A program made the translations under genes and the position numbers. Positions 40,686 to 50,532 of a stretch of 64,000 nucleotides of DNA are shown here, in pieces. The notes beneath the pieces were generated by a model that was not told the origin of the DNA, made no database searches, and saw only the letters and a list, made by a program, of their open reading frames with translations. Source of the DNA: a bacterium (GTDB taxonomy: Bacteria > Pseudomonadota > Gammaproteobacteria > Pseudomonadales > Moraxellaceae); NCBI GenBank assembly GCA_029945725.1, contig JAQSDB010000008.1:62001-126000 (forward strand), written 5' to 3'. How positions within the stretch are numbered: position 1 is the first letter of the stretch; each line of letters starts with the position of its first letter.

Positions 40686-43505
40686 ATGATGGAGACGCAC
40701 CGCCAGGGTTGGCGCGTCGCAGGGAAAGTGCTGCTACTGCTTCTTTTCTGTGGTCTGCTGGTGCCACGGGCCTTTGCCGGACCTGTACTGCTGCTGTCAG
40801 ATACCTTCCAGCACCAGGCCATCGGTGAATACCTCGAATATCTCGAAGATCCGGACAAAAAACTGTCGCTCGACGACTTGCGCAGTGCCGACATCCAGAG
40901 CCGCTTCACGCCGTCTGCCAGCCCTGTCCTGCATCTTGGTTTTACACGCTCTGCCTGGTGGCTGCGCATCGCCGTGCATAATCCGGAGACCGCGCCACGG
41001 GAACTGATTCTGGCCATGCATAACGCCAGCCTGGCGCATATCCGGCTCTTCGAACCACAGGCCGATGGCAGCTATAACGAACGCGAAGCCGGCTCACGCA
41101 ATACACCGGTACAGGCCGACCTGCCGGCACCGGGTTTCTGGTTCCGCCTGCAGGTACCTCCGGAACAAACCAGTGTTTACTACCTGCGCGTGGAAACCAG
41201 CCTGGGACTGAACAGTGCCATTACGCTCGGCACCGCCGCAGCTACCGCCGGCGTCAGCAGCACGGAAGGACTGTTTTTCGGCACCGGCATCGGGATTATC
41301 CTGGGCCTGGCGCTCTATAACCTGATGCTGCTGCACAGCACCTACCGTGATCGTTCCGGCCTGTACTACGTGCTCTTCCTGTTCAGCATCATTTTCTTTT
41401 TGCTCGCCGAGCGCGGAGTCGTCGGCGTGCAATGGCTGAGCATGCCCAACCTGCAGAACTTCCTTGAGCTCAGCACCGTTTTTCTGGCACAGATCACCGC
41501 CTTGCTGCTGGCCAGCAGCTTTTTGCGCACCAGCATGCCGGCCGGCTTTCTCCGGACCATGCAGGTCATGGCGGCCATTATTGGCGGAGTCATGCTGGTT
41601 TCACTGATGGCACCGATCCACTACGCCGCTCCTGTCGCCGTCATCACATCGGTTGTCAGCAGCATGCTGCTGCTGACGGCCGCCATCGTCAGCGTATCCC
41701 GCGGCGACAAACCCGCCACCTACTATCTGTTCGCCCGTATTTTCCTGATGGTCGCCGTGGCGCTATCGGCACTGTCCGCGTCCGGCATGCTGCCGTTGCC
41801 GGTTTCAATCAACCAGCTCATCATGCTGTCAGTCTGTTTTGAAGCCCTGATGCTGGCACTGGGCCTGACCGAACGTCAGCATCGCCAGCGCCAGCAATCA
41901 CTGCGCGAACATGAAGGCAGTGTTGTCGCAGAGGCAGAAGCGCGCGCCAAGAATACGTTTCTGGCGCAAATGAGCCACGAAATCCGCACACCCATGAGCG
42001 GCATTCTTGGCATGACCGAATTACTGATAGACACCCCGCTGACGCCACACCAGCGTGAATACATCAATACGATTCATGCCTCCAGCAACACCCTGTTGCG
42101 CATCCTCAACGACATTCTTGATCATGCCAAAATGGAAGCCGGCAAGCTTTCCGTGGTAGAGGAGCCCTTCGATCTGGCCTCGCTGCTGAGCGACTGCCTG
42201 GATCTGTTCAGGGGGCAGGCGGCTGATAAAAACCTGGAAATGATTGCCACGATTGATCCCGCACTGCCCACGAAGGTGATGGGGGATCCGACCCGACTGC
42301 GTCAGGTCATCAGCAACCTGCTGCGTAATGCCATCAAGTTCACGCAAAGCGGCGAAATCGAAATCAGCCTGCGTCCCGGCAGGCGTGGCCTGCACGTGAA
42401 TGTCCGCGACACGGGCATCGGCATTCCTCCCGACCAGCTGGCACAGGTATTCCAGGCGCATCAGCAGGGCAGCAATACCATGCGTTTGCAAAGCGGGACC
42501 GGCCTTGGCCTGTCCATCTGCAAGCAGTTGGTGGAATTGATGGGCGGCGAGATCGGCGTGGAGAGCCGGGTGCGAGAAGGCTCCCGCTTCTGGTTCGACA
42601 TGCCCTTGCACGTACAAACCACTGACCAGGCGCCACTGCCACAGGATGATGCCTGGCTGCGCGGACTGCGCCTGCTGGTGGTGGACGACAATCACACCGT
42701 GAACCGCGTGATCCATGAGCAGGCCACCAACTGGGGCATGCTGGTACGCACCGTGGACAATGGTGCCGAGGCACTGGCGCTGGCACGTAATGCCGCCAAT
42801 CTGGGCGAGCCCTTCGACATCATCATTCTTGACCACAACATGCCGGGCATGAGTGGACTGCAGCTGGCAGCGCGGCTCAAGGAAGATCCGATTATCCGCA
42901 ATGACGTCATCGTCATCATGCTGACCGGCATCAACATCGCACCCACGAACACCATGGCACGCAATGTCGGCATACGCCGTGTGCTGACCAAGCCGGTCAC
43001 CGAGCGCAATCTCAAGATGGCGATTTCCGAAGAGCTGGGGCATATCCAGCGCATCAAGGAAGCCGCGCCCGAGCCGGACAGTCGCCAACACGAAACACTG
43101 CAGCGCATGCGGGTGCTGATTGCCGAGGACAACCACCTCAGCCAGAAAGTCATCCGCGGCATGCTCGGCAAACTGGGCGTAAATGCCACCGTCGTGGCCA
43201 ATGGCCGCGAAGTCGTGGAAGAAGTCAGCCGCAATGACTACGACGTGGTGCTGATGGATTGCGACATGCCTTTCATGGATGGCTATGCCGCCACACAGGC
43301 CATTCGCGAGTGGGAAAAATTCACCAATCGCCGCGCCATTCCCATTCTTGCCCTCACCGCCCACATCCTTGATGAACACAAGGAAAGAACCCGGCTCTCG
43401 GGCATGAATGAACACCTGTCCAAGCCCCTTGAGCTCAGCGAACTGCAGGATGCCCTGCTGCGCTGGGCGCGCCCGGATGCGGCCGACGCCGCAAGCAAAG
43501 ACTGA
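40686..43505 (+). CDS. 7TMR-DISM hybrid sensor histidine kinase with two receiver domains
   Basis: This 939-residue protein has a signal peptide (about 10-31), a periplasmic 7TMR-DISM extracellular domain (about 35-175), seven transmembrane helices (about 190-392), a HisKA domain with phospho-accepting His431 (QMSHEIRTP), and an ATPase domain with [16 protein letters not shown] and GTGLGLS. Two receiver domains follow with Asp716 and Asp858 as phosphorylation sites and lysine in LTKP. Unlike many BarA/GacS-type kinases there is no HPt domain. An HPt partner must be elsewhere. It is divergent from the CHASE2 cyclase. Confidence 0.96.
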   Translation: MMETHRQGWRVAGKVLLLLLFCGLLVPRAFAGPVLLLSDTFQHQAIGEYLEYLEDPDKKLSLDDLRSADIQSRFTPSASPVLHLGFTRSAWWLRIAVHNPETAPRELILAMHNASLAHIRLFEPQADGSYNEREAGSRNTPVQADLPAPGFWFRLQVPPEQTSVYYLRVETSLGLNSAITLGTAAATAGVSSTEGLFFGTGIGIILGLALYNLMLLHSTYRDRSGLYYVLFLFSIIFFLLAERGVVGVQWLSMPNLQNFLELSTVFLAQITALLLASSFLRTSMPAGFLRTMQVMAAIIGGVMLVSLMAPIHYAAPVAVITSVVSSMLLLTAAIVSVSRGDKPATYYLFARIFLMVAVALSALSASGMLPLPVSINQLIMLSVCFEALMLALGLTERQHRQRQQSLREHEGSVVAEAEARAKNTFLAQMSHEIRTPMSGILGMTELLIDTPLTPHQREYINTIHASSNTLLRILNDILDHAKMEAGKLSVVEEPFDLASLLSDCLDLFRGQAADKNLEMIATIDPALPTKVMGDPTRLRQVISNLLRNAIKFTQSGEIEISLRPGRRGLHVNVRDTGIGIPPDQLAQVFQAHQQGSNTMRLQSGTGLGLSICKQLVELMGGEIGVESRVREGSRFWFDMPLHVQTTDQAPLPQDDAWLRGLRLLVVDDNHTVNRVIHEQATNWGMLVRTVDNGAEALALARNAANLGEPFDIIILDHNMPGMSGLQLAARLKEDPIIRNDVIVIMLTGINIAPTNTMARNVGIRRVLTKPVTERNLKMAISEELGHIQRIKEAAPEPDSRQHETLQRMRVLIAEDNHLSQKVIRGMLGKLGVNATVVANGREVVEEVSRNDYDVVLMDCDMPFMDGYAATQAIREWEKFTNRRAIPILALTAHILDEHKERTRLSGMNEHLSKPLELSELQDALLRWARPDAADAASKD

Positions 43506-43527
43506 TCGCCGGCACAGCCGGCATCCA

Positions 43528-43941
43528 TCAACGCTCCAGAACTTCTTTCAGCCGCTGCAGGTCCTGCTGTACCAGCTCAATGTCCTCTGCATAGCTGGCA
43601 TCACTCATGCCAGGCTGGCGCAACAGGGTCAGGATCACTTCACTGCCGGTGCCGGCCGGCATGGCATGCGACAGCACACGCATCGGCACATGAATTTCCA
43701 CACCCGGTTCGGGAGATACCCAGTGATCCAGAACGCGAAAAGGATTACTGCCGGTAAAGCGCAAATGCATCTCGCCCGCTGGCGTCTGCACGATCCATTC
43801 AGCGCCGTCCCTGCGCACAGCGCTGCACAGGCCTGGCGCCCATAAAGGCAGGTTTTCCGGAGCCGCTGCAAAAGCATAAACATGGTCAGGATCACGGGCG
43901 ATATAAACCCCGAGGGTCCGGCTGTCATTTTTATTCAGCAT
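43528..43941 (-). CDS. SRPBCC-fold small protein
   Basis: This 137-residue protein looks like a START/SRPBCC-domain protein: YIARDPDHVYAFAAAPENLP at the start is the family opening, followed by beta strands (VRRDGAEWIVQTPAGEMHLRF) and an amphipathic C-terminal helix (ELVQQDLQRLKEVLER). These folds bind hydrophobic ligands. The ATG at 43941 has AAGGAGG 9 bases upstream. It is 24 bases after the CrtC-like gene on the same strand, so probably its partner in an operon. The ligand is unknown. Confidence 0.78.
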   Translation of the reverse strand: MLNKNDSRTLGVYIARDPDHVYAFAAAPENLPLWAPGLCSAVRRDGAEWIVQTPAGEMHLRFTGSNPFRVLDHWVSPEPGVEIHVPMRVLSHAMPAGTGSEVILTLLRQPGMSDASYAEDIELVQQDLQRLKEVLER

Positions 43942-43965
43942 GGCAAGCAACCTCCTTATCCCGGA

Positions 43966-45006
43966 TCAGGGCACACCAAGATAAAAGCGATCCACTGGGG
44001 TGTTACCCGGCAACAGGGTTTCCAGCTCAAAGCAGTCACTGCTGAGCACGGCCAGCGGACGCGGCTGGCCGTGCTCGAAAATCTGCAGGTGGCCCGTGGC
44101 AAACTTGGTGTTTTTCACCACGGAGCGGGCGCCACCCGGGTGCTCGTAATGCAGCGCCACCCAGGGCACAACGCGGGGATTGCCGCCATCCACCAGCAAC
44201 TCCAGGCGGTGCGTTGCATTCTTGAGGGTAATGCCCCACTGATAATCATGCAGGGCATGAACATTCTGCTGATAAGCCCGACTGAGTGCATTGAAGTAAT
44301 GCCATCCGCCATTCACTTTCAGCGCGGCCAGACTGAGATAGGGCGTACGGACAAGACCTGCGGCCAGGGCCAGCTTTGCGGTAAAACCATCAAAGCAGGC
44401 CGTCGCATCCTCGCTAAACATGTTGCAGCTGGCATAGGCATATTCATGCGCATGCTCGGTGCCCCAGTTATGACCGTTCGCGCCGACAAACTCGCCCTCC
44501 ACCACCCTCGTGCCGACACTGAATCTCCCGCTGAACTGCATATAAACATCACGGGTGAGGATTTTCTTTTTGGGAAAAGGCAGCTGATAAAGCCGTGAGT
44601 GCGGAAAGTGGTACAGAGCCTCATCAGATCGCGTCAGTGTCACATCCCAGGCAGCCGGCCCCTGCGGGGTATGGAGTTTTCCGCGGATTTTTTCCCGGTA
44701 TATTTCAAAAAAAGAGCCACTGGCCAGATTGGCACTCAGTGCCTCCCACTGCCGGGAACGGGTCAGTGCGGAAAAGGCCTGGGGCCCCAGATCCTCACAG
44801 TCGTGTGCCGTCACCACCTCACCGCTTTTGCGATCAAACAGGACCAGTGTCACTTCCAGCAAGACACCACGCTCACCATGACGGCGCAGAAAATTATGCT
44901 TGAGCCAGAATGCCTTCTGCCCGTCAAGACTGGTGCCGCGAAAATAAAAAGACTCATAGAGGCCATCACGCGCGCGCGCCATGATCAATGCTGCCGGATC
45001 AATCAC
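43966..45006 (-). CDS. Lipocalin-like protein of the CrtC/AttH superfamily
   Basis: This 346-residue protein resembles the CrtC/AttH/tocopherol-cyclase group of double lipocalin-like barrels. The clue is GHNWGTEHAHEYAY near residue 185, close to the GxNWG..H signature of that group, preceded by the FVGANG segment. No signal peptide is seen. Two barrel halves (about 15-150 and 185-340) seem likely. Family members hydrate carotenoids or cyclise tocopherols, but most are uncharacterised and no carotenoid gene is here, so the substrate is unknown. It is embedded in an operon with an SRPBCC protein and an outer-membrane-like protein. Confidence 0.7.
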   Translation of the reverse strand: MIDPAALIMARARDGLYESFYFRGTSLDGQKAFWLKHNFLRRHGERGVLLEVTLVLFDRKSGEVVTAHDCEDLGPQAFSALTRSRQWEALSANLASGSFFEIYREKIRGKLHTPQGPAAWDVTLTRSDEALYHFPHSRLYQLPFPKKKILTRDVYMQFSGRFSVGTRVVEGEFVGANGHNWGTEHAHEYAYASCNMFSEDATACFDGFTAKLALAAGLVRTPYLSLAALKVNGGWHYFNALSRAYQQNVHALHDYQWGITLKNATHRLELLVDGGNPRVVPWVALHYEHPGGARSVVKNTKFATGHLQIFEHGQPRPLAVLSSDCFELETLLPGNTPVDRFYLGVP

Positions 45007-45077
45007 TGTGCTCTCCCTGTTTTATTTTTCCGTATTCAGGCTGACGCCGTCTGAACCTTGCCAAAAATGGCAAGACA

Positions 45078-46283
45078 TCATTTCCGGCCCAGCTGCACTT
45101 CAAGGCGCAGCACAATCGACGCAATGGAGTTCCAGTTCTGGTCCCGATACCAGGTCAGGCGCGGCTCCAGTTCGCAGAACAGCCAGGGGCGGAAAAAGGA
45201 ACTGCGATAAACCACCCAGGGGCCGTAGTTCTCTCCGCGCCAGTTCGGCGCAGTGTGGCCACTCAGGGTGAAGCCATAGGCCATGGATCGTGTATCACCC
45301 AGCACGTGTGACATGGATATGCCATGCCCCCAGACAAAGCCATTGGCACTGTTTTCCTGATCGTACTGATAACTGCTGCTGATGCGGGCAACCGAGTCTT
45401 CGTTCACCACATGTTCTGCCCCAAGCTGGGTGGTGGAACGGCCCCGGGTTTCACTGCCATAACGAAAAGTCTGCCCCAAAAGAAGGAGGGAATTGCGACT
45501 CAGGCTCCAGTTATTGCGGACACGGGCACGCGCAAAAAAATCGGGCGGACCAATGCCCTGCACGCCAAGATCAAGATCGGACTTGAGCCTGGACTGATCA
45601 ATCGGAATCATGCGTACCGCCGCTGAAACCTTGCTTGACCGGCTGTTAAGCCGGTTCAGGGCATCCTGACCGAGCACGCGATCCTCGAAATCGCTGTCAT
45701 TCGAAATCACCAGACGCAAACGCTTTTTGGCATTGGGCAGTTCGGCACTGGCTCGCACCCGAAAAACGGTGTTCGGACTCTGTGACTCGGAAAAGACCGT
45801 TTCCGAAATGACACGCACCAGAACATTGGCTTCGTCGTCGTACCAGTCGCCAAAAAGATCATCAAACCAGCGCGCTCCTGCCAGCGCTCGTCCGGAAAAA
45901 ACGCAGTGCTGATAATCCATCCAGCCCATGAAGCGCCCCATGCTGTCACGGCTGATGCAGTTACGGGCGCCGGTCATGGGAATAGGTTCTGACATCGTTA
46001 TGGCGGGCGCTGACACCAGGGGAGGAAGCTCCGGCGAATACGGCCGGGCACCAGGATCAAGCAAATAGGGTGGCGCCATCGGTGGAGCAGGACGGGGAAT
46101 GATCACGGGCAGCAGGGGCGCAAGGCTGACAGGTGTCGCGACCGGGGAAGCGGCAGGAACGGACGGGTCGGCCAGCAGTGGCATGGCAACCACGGACAAA
46201 AGCAGGAAAACAGCAGCCCTGTGGCCCCTGGAGCCTACGGGGCACGAATGATGACGATGCCTGGAACCCGCCTTTATGCGCAC
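45078..46283 (-). CDS. Secreted protein, possible outer-membrane beta-barrel
   Basis: This 401-residue protein has a signal-like N-terminus (hydrophobic core about 22-37, cleavage near LLADP) and a Pro/Ala-rich linker (about 40-95). The rest alternates polar and hydrophobic residues (VLVRVISETVFSE, SVARISSSYQYDQE, RPWLFCELEPRLTWYRD), and the chain ends ASIVLRLEVQLGRK. The strand pattern suggests an outer-membrane barrel, although the terminal residue is Lys, not Phe. The start is a GTG without a clear ribosome site. It leads a three-gene operon. No known family was recognised. Confidence 0.65.
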   Translation of the reverse strand: MRIKAGSRHRHHSCPVGSRGHRAAVFLLLSVVAMPLLADPSVPAASPVATPVSLAPLLPVIIPRPAPPMAPPYLLDPGARPYSPELPPLVSAPAITMSEPIPMTGARNCISRDSMGRFMGWMDYQHCVFSGRALAGARWFDDLFGDWYDDEANVLVRVISETVFSESQSPNTVFRVRASAELPNAKKRLRLVISNDSDFEDRVLGQDALNRLNSRSSKVSAAVRMIPIDQSRLKSDLDLGVQGIGPPDFFARARVRNNWSLSRNSLLLLGQTFRYGSETRGRSTTQLGAEHVVNEDSVARISSSYQYDQENSANGFVWGHGISMSHVLGDTRSMAYGFTLSGHTAPNWRGENYGPWVVYRSSFFRPWLFCELEPRLTWYRDQNWNSIASIVLRLEVQLGRK

Positions 46284-46414
46284 TATTCTTGGCTACCCTG
46301 TCTCAAATTCCGGTACGCTTTTGCGTATCCAGTTGCCCTGCCATTATGAATGCAATGATACTGGCAACATCACTTATAAAGGCACCGCTTGTTGCGGCCC
46401 TGCAGGTTTTGCTG

Positions 46415-46765
46415 ATGGAACAGGAATCCCCTAACCGCGCCACCCGCTTGCGACTGAAACAGTTGCTGACGGTGCGTGCTGCCGGCAACCAGCAAGTACT
46501 GGGTCGCCTCGTGGATATCAGCCTCACCGGCATGATGCTGATTTCCGGCGAGGCACTGCCGGTTGACCAGGAGTATCTGCTGGAAATCCGCCCGGCGGAC
46601 AATCAGGAAGCCGCTGCGCTGACGCTCACCGCCGTCAGCGTCTGGTGCCGCAACAATCCCAATAACCTTTCCCACTACGGCATTGGCTTCCGTTTCAGCA
46701 ATACCACAGCCGACACGGTTACTCTACTTGAAAAGCTCATGCAGAATCCCGGCATCGCCCATTGA
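46415..46765 (+). CDS. PilZ-domain-like protein
   Basis: This is a 116-residue small beta-barrel with the PilZ second motif: GRLVDISLTGMML (D-x-S-x-x-G), followed by ALTLTAVSVWCRNN and YGIGFRFSN, which fit the family. The RxxxR half of the c-di-GMP site is not clear; NRATRLRLKQ has arginines at other spacing. So c-di-GMP binding is uncertain. I chose the ATG at 46415 (MEQESPN); one at 46346 would add 23 residues. It converges with the acyl-CoA dehydrogenase and is divergent from the outer-membrane-like gene. Confidence 0.8.
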   Translation: MEQESPNRATRLRLKQLLTVRAAGNQQVLGRLVDISLTGMMLISGEALPVDQEYLLEIRPADNQEAAALTLTAVSVWCRNNPNNLSHYGIGFRFSNTTADTVTLLEKLMQNPGIAH

Positions 46766-46786
46766 TGCCAGGCTCACTCTGGCAGA

Positions 46787-46820
46787 CACAAAAAAGCCCG
46801 CATCTGCGGGCTTTTTTGTG
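46787..46820. terminator. Bidirectional terminator after the PilZ gene
   Basis: Two perfect 16-base arms (46787-46802 and 46805-46820) around 2 bases; A6 and T6 runs flank GCCCGCA/TGCGGGC. It lies between convergent genes. Confidence 0.95.
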
Positions 46821-46836
46821 AGGCGCTTTCAGGGAA

Positions 46837-48612
46837 TCAGAAATAGGCTTCCGAAAACTGCATCATGGTGCCGGCGCCGGCTTCCACGGCACGGGCACGG
46901 CCTTCCATTTCCGGCAACACGCGCGCGACAAAGAATTCCGCCAGTGTCAGCTTGTCGGCATAGAAAGCATCCTCTGCCTTTTTCGGCAGCGCCGCTTCTG
47001 CCATGAGGGCCCACATATAGGCGTAGGCGGTGAAGCCGAAGACATGCAGGTAATCCACGGCGGCGGCATTGATCTCATCCGGATTTTTTGCCGACGCCTC
47101 GATCACCGTGCGGGTCAGTCCTTCCAGGCGGTCAATCGCGGCAACAAAAGCCGCTTTCAGGGTGGCAAGCTCGGGGGCGTTGAGGCGGGCCGCCTGCTCG
47201 CGCATTTCCGCGACAAAACTCGCGACGAAAACGCCCTTGTTCTTGACGACCTTGCGGCCCATCAAATCCTGCGCCTGAATGCCGTTGGCACCTTCGTAGA
47301 TCTGTGCAATGCGTACATCACGCACCAGCTGCTCCATGCCCCACTCACGGATAAATCCGTGGCCGCCAAAAACCTGCTGGGCATCCACACAGCCCTCAAA
47401 GCCCTTGTCGGAAAGGAAGGCCTTGACCACCGGCGTAAGCAGCGCCACACGATCAGCGCCGGCACGAGCTGCTTCGCCTTCGCCATATTTGGACAGATCC
47501 AGATAGCGCGAGGTGTACATGGCAAAAGCACGGGCCGCCTCGTTATGGGCGCGCGTCTTCAGCAGCATGCGCCGCACATCCGGATGCACCAGCAGCGAAT
47601 CCGCCGGCTTTTCCGGTGACTGCACGCCCGTGGCCGCACGCCCCTGCAGGCGGTCACGCGCATAGGCGGCGGCACTCTGGTAGGCCACTTCGGAAGCCCC
47701 CAGCCCCTGGATGCCCATGGACAGGCGCTCGTAATTCATCATCACGAACATGGCGGCCAGGCCTTCGTTGACATTGCCGATCAGCCAGCCCCGGGCGCTG
47801 TCGAAATTCATCACGCAGGTGCTTGATGCCTTGATGCCCATCTTGTGCTCGATGGAGCCGGCCGCCGCCTTGTTGCGCTCGCCCAGCGAGCCATCGGCAT
47901 TGGCCAGGAACTTGGGCACGAGGAAAAGCGAAATGCCTTTGGAGCCGGCCGGCGCATCCGGCAGCTTGGCCAGCACCAGATGAATGATGTTGGACGCCAG
48001 ATCATGCTCGCCGCCGGTGATGAAAATCTTGGTACCGCTGATGGCATAGGAACCATCGGCAGCCGGCACGGCCCGGGTCTTGATGATGCCGAGATCCGTG
48101 CCGGCATGCGGCTCGGTCAGGCACATGGTGCCGGCCCATTCGCCCGAATAAATCTTCGGCAGGTAAAAATCATTGAGCTCATCGCTCGCGTGCTGGCTCA
48201 TGGCCAGCGCCGCGCCAATGCCAAGCAGCGGATACAGCGCAAAGGAAGGGTTGGCGGAAAAAAGGATTTCATCCGTCATCACCGTCACGGTCTTGGGCAG
48301 GCCCTGACCGCCCCAGCGCGGATCGGCACCAAGGCCGATCCAGCCACCATCGCCGTATTGCCTGAACGCTTCCTTGAAACCCTTCGGCGTGGTCACAACG
48401 CCATTGCTGAACTGTGCACCCTCTTCATCACCACTGCGATTGAGCGGAAAGATCACGTTTTCATTTAGCTTGGCGGACTCCTCGAGAATCGCGTCAACCA
48501 CCTCGCGATCCGTTTCGGCCAGGGCTGGTACGGATGCCCAGAATTCACTGGACTTGAAGACTTCATCCAGCACGAAACGCATATCACGCAGGGGAGCTTT
48601 GTAAATTGCCAT
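46837..48612 (-). CDS. Acyl-CoA dehydrogenase, DmdC-like (copy 1)
   Basis: This 591-residue FAD-dependent acyl-CoA dehydrogenase belongs to the long subgroup that begins YKAPLRDMRFVLDEVF. Features are GTMCLTEPHAGTDLG, ISGTKIFITGGEHD, MGIKASSTC, VFGGHGFIREWGMEQLVRD and YEGANGIQAQDLMGRKV. A C-terminal helical domain extends the standard fold. Automatic pipelines often call these DmdC (3-methylmercaptopropionyl-CoA dehydrogenase), but true substrates vary. The second copy lies just upstream on the same strand, with a hairpin between. Confidence 0.92.
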   Translation of the reverse strand: MAIYKAPLRDMRFVLDEVFKSSEFWASVPALAETDREVVDAILEESAKLNENVIFPLNRSGDEEGAQFSNGVVTTPKGFKEAFRQYGDGGWIGLGADPRWGGQGLPKTVTVMTDEILFSANPSFALYPLLGIGAALAMSQHASDELNDFYLPKIYSGEWAGTMCLTEPHAGTDLGIIKTRAVPAADGSYAISGTKIFITGGEHDLASNIIHLVLAKLPDAPAGSKGISLFLVPKFLANADGSLGERNKAAAGSIEHKMGIKASSTCVMNFDSARGWLIGNVNEGLAAMFVMMNYERLSMGIQGLGASEVAYQSAAAYARDRLQGRAATGVQSPEKPADSLLVHPDVRRMLLKTRAHNEAARAFAMYTSRYLDLSKYGEGEAARAGADRVALLTPVVKAFLSDKGFEGCVDAQQVFGGHGFIREWGMEQLVRDVRIAQIYEGANGIQAQDLMGRKVVKNKGVFVASFVAEMREQAARLNAPELATLKAAFVAAIDRLEGLTRTVIEASAKNPDEINAAAVDYLHVFGFTAYAYMWALMAEAALPKKAEDAFYADKLTLAEFFVARVLPEMEGRARAVEAGAGTMMQFSEAYF

Positions 48613-48680
48613 GTCTACTGCCTCTTGATCGCCACGATCAGTGCCGCCGGTGCGGCAATGACCCGGATGAAATTATTTAA

Positions 48681-48708
48681 CAAAAAGCCCGCATGCGCGG
48701 GCCTTTTG
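48681..48708 (-). terminator. Hairpin between the two acyl-CoA dehydrogenases
   Basis: CAAAAAGCCCGC and GCGGGCCTTTTG pair with one mismatch around ATGC, placed after the second dehydrogenase (minus strand). The short T-run gives moderate termination. Confidence 0.7.
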
Positions 48709-48732
48709 TGGTGAACCTCACACGGCTCGCAC

Positions 48733-50532
48733 TCAGAACGCGAAAGCGTCTACATCCATCTGCATCAGCACCTCAAGACCACCGTCGATGGTATCGACAT
48801 GGGACTTGGTGCGCGGCAGGATTTTCTTGAAGTAGAACTGCGCTGTCTGGATCTTGGCCTTGTAGAAAGCCTCTTCCGTAGTGCCGGCAGCGATCCTGTC
48901 CTGCGCCACTTTGGCCATCAGCGCCCAGAGATAACCGAGCGTGACGTAGCCGGAGTAGTACATGTAATCAACCGCAGCGGCGCCCACTTCTTCCGGATTC
49001 TGCATCGCCTTCATGCCGATTTTCGTGGTCAGCTCGGCCCATTCCTTGTTCAGGGCCGCCAGCGGCGCCGTGAATTCAGTCATGGCAGCATTGCCTTCGT
49101 TGGCGCTCACGAACTTGTGCACGATCTTGGTGAACTGGCGCAGCATGGCACCCTGGGTCTGCAAGACCTTGCGGCCGAGCAGATCAAGTGACTGGATTTC
49201 CGTGGTGCCTTCATAGAGGCAGGCGATGCGTGTATCACGCACGATCTGCTCCATGCCCCACTCACGGATAAAGCCGTGACCACCGTAAACCTGCACACCG
49301 TGCTTGGCTGCTTCGGAACCGGCTTCGGTCAGGAATGCCTTGGCGATGGGCGTGAGAAAACTCATCAGGTCATCAGCGGTCTTGCGCACTTCCTCGGACT
49401 CGGCCGACTGGACGATATCGGACTGTGTGGACAGCCAGTACACGAGGGCACGACCACCTTCGGCAAACGCCTTCTGCGTCAGCAGCATGTTGCGAACGGC
49501 CGGATGCACGATGATGGGATCGGCTTCCTTTTCCGGCGCCTTGGGGCCGGAGAGTGAACGCATGGCCAGACGGTCTTTCGCATAGGCCAGTGCGCCCTGG
49601 AAAGAACCTTCAGCAGCACAAACACCCTGCAGGGCGGTGCCGACACGGGCCGTGTTCATGAAGGTGAACATGCAGTTCAGACCCTTGTTGGGCGGGCCGA
49701 TCAGATAGCCCGTGGCACCGTCAAAATTCATCACGCAGGTGGCAGAAGCCTTGATGCCCATCTTGTGTTCGATGGAGCCGCAGACCACGCCATTGCGCTC
49801 GCCGATGGAGCCGTCAGCCCTGGGCACAAACTTGGGCACGATGAAGAGCGAAATGCCCTTGGTGCCCTTCGGGGCATCCGGCAGGCGCGCCAGCACGATG
49901 TGAACGATATTGCCGGCCATGTCATGCTCACCGGCGGAGATGAAGATCTTGTTGCCGGTAATGCTGTAGGAGCCATCGGCATTCGCCTCGGCGCGGGTGC
50001 GGATCAGGCCCAGATCGGAACCGGCATGGGATTCGGTCAGGCACATGGTGCCGGTCCACTCGCCGGAGATCATCTTGCCGAGATAAACGTCTTTCTGTTC
50101 GGGCGTGCCGTGCGCTTCAACGGTATTGATCGCACCATGCGACAGGCCCGGGTACATCGACCAGGACCAGTTGGCGGTGCCGGTCATTTCGCTCATGGCG
50201 ATGCCCAGCGAAGGTGGCAGACCCTGGCCACCGTGTTCAACCGGAGCGGCCAGTGCGCCGAAACCGAGTTCCACGAACTTGGCATAGGCTTCCTTGAAGC
50301 CCTTGGGAGTGGTCACCACACCGTTGTTGAAGCTGCAGCCTTCTTCATCACCACTCTGGTTGATGGGAGCCAGCTCGCCTTCGGCAAACTGCGCACCGGC
50401 TTCCAGCACGCTGTCGACCAGCTCGCGGTTGGTGTCGGCAAAAGCAGGAATGGCCTGGTAATGCTGTTCGACATTAAGGACTTCATGCAGAACGAACTGC
50501 ATGTCACGGAGAGGAGCTTTGTACTGTGCCAT
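48733..50532 (-). CDS. Acyl-CoA dehydrogenase, DmdC-like (copy 2)
   Basis: This 599-residue flavoprotein is a close relative of the neighbouring copy, starting YKAPLRDMQFVLHEVL and sharing GTMCLTESHAGSDLG, GNKIFISAGEHD, MGIKASATC, YGGHGFIREWGMEQIV and YEGTTEIQSLDLLGRKV. The catalytic base is probably the Glu of the EGTTEIQ segment (EGANGIQ in copy 1). It probably dehydrogenates a different chain length. The ATG at 50532 has GAGG 8 bases upstream; an upstream in-frame codon is less supported. Confidence 0.92.
   Translation of the reverse strand: MAQYKAPLRDMQFVLHEVLNVEQHYQAIPAFADTNRELVDSVLEAGAQFAEGELAPINQSGDEEGCSFNNGVVTTPKGFKEAYAKFVELGFGALAAPVEHGGQGLPPSLGIAMSEMTGTANWSWSMYPGLSHGAINTVEAHGTPEQKDVYLGKMISGEWTGTMCLTESHAGSDLGLIRTRAEANADGSYSITGNKIFISAGEHDMAGNIVHIVLARLPDAPKGTKGISLFIVPKFVPRADGSIGERNGVVCGSIEHKMGIKASATCVMNFDGATGYLIGPPNKGLNCMFTFMNTARVGTALQGVCAAEGSFQGALAYAKDRLAMRSLSGPKAPEKEADPIIVHPAVRNMLLTQKAFAEGGRALVYWLSTQSDIVQSAESEEVRKTADDLMSFLTPIAKAFLTEAGSEAAKHGVQVYGGHGFIREWGMEQIVRDTRIACLYEGTTEIQSLDLLGRKVLQTQGAMLRQFTKIVHKFVSANEGNAAMTEFTAPLAALNKEWAELTTKIGMKAMQNPEEVGAAAVDYMYYSGYVTLGYLWALMAKVAQDRIAAGTTEEAFYKAKIQTAQFYFKKILPRTKSHVDTIDGGLEVLMQMDVDAFAF

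Noticed and set aside
43966-45006. Carotenoid hydratase (CrtC) as a literal function
   Set aside because: The fold is similar, but there are no carotenoid genes in the window, so only the superfamily is named.
33810-50532. DMSP demethylation pathway (DmdB, DmdC)
   Set aside because: The ligase and dehydrogenases resemble this group, but no DmdA or DmdD is present, and these family names are often applied too widely.
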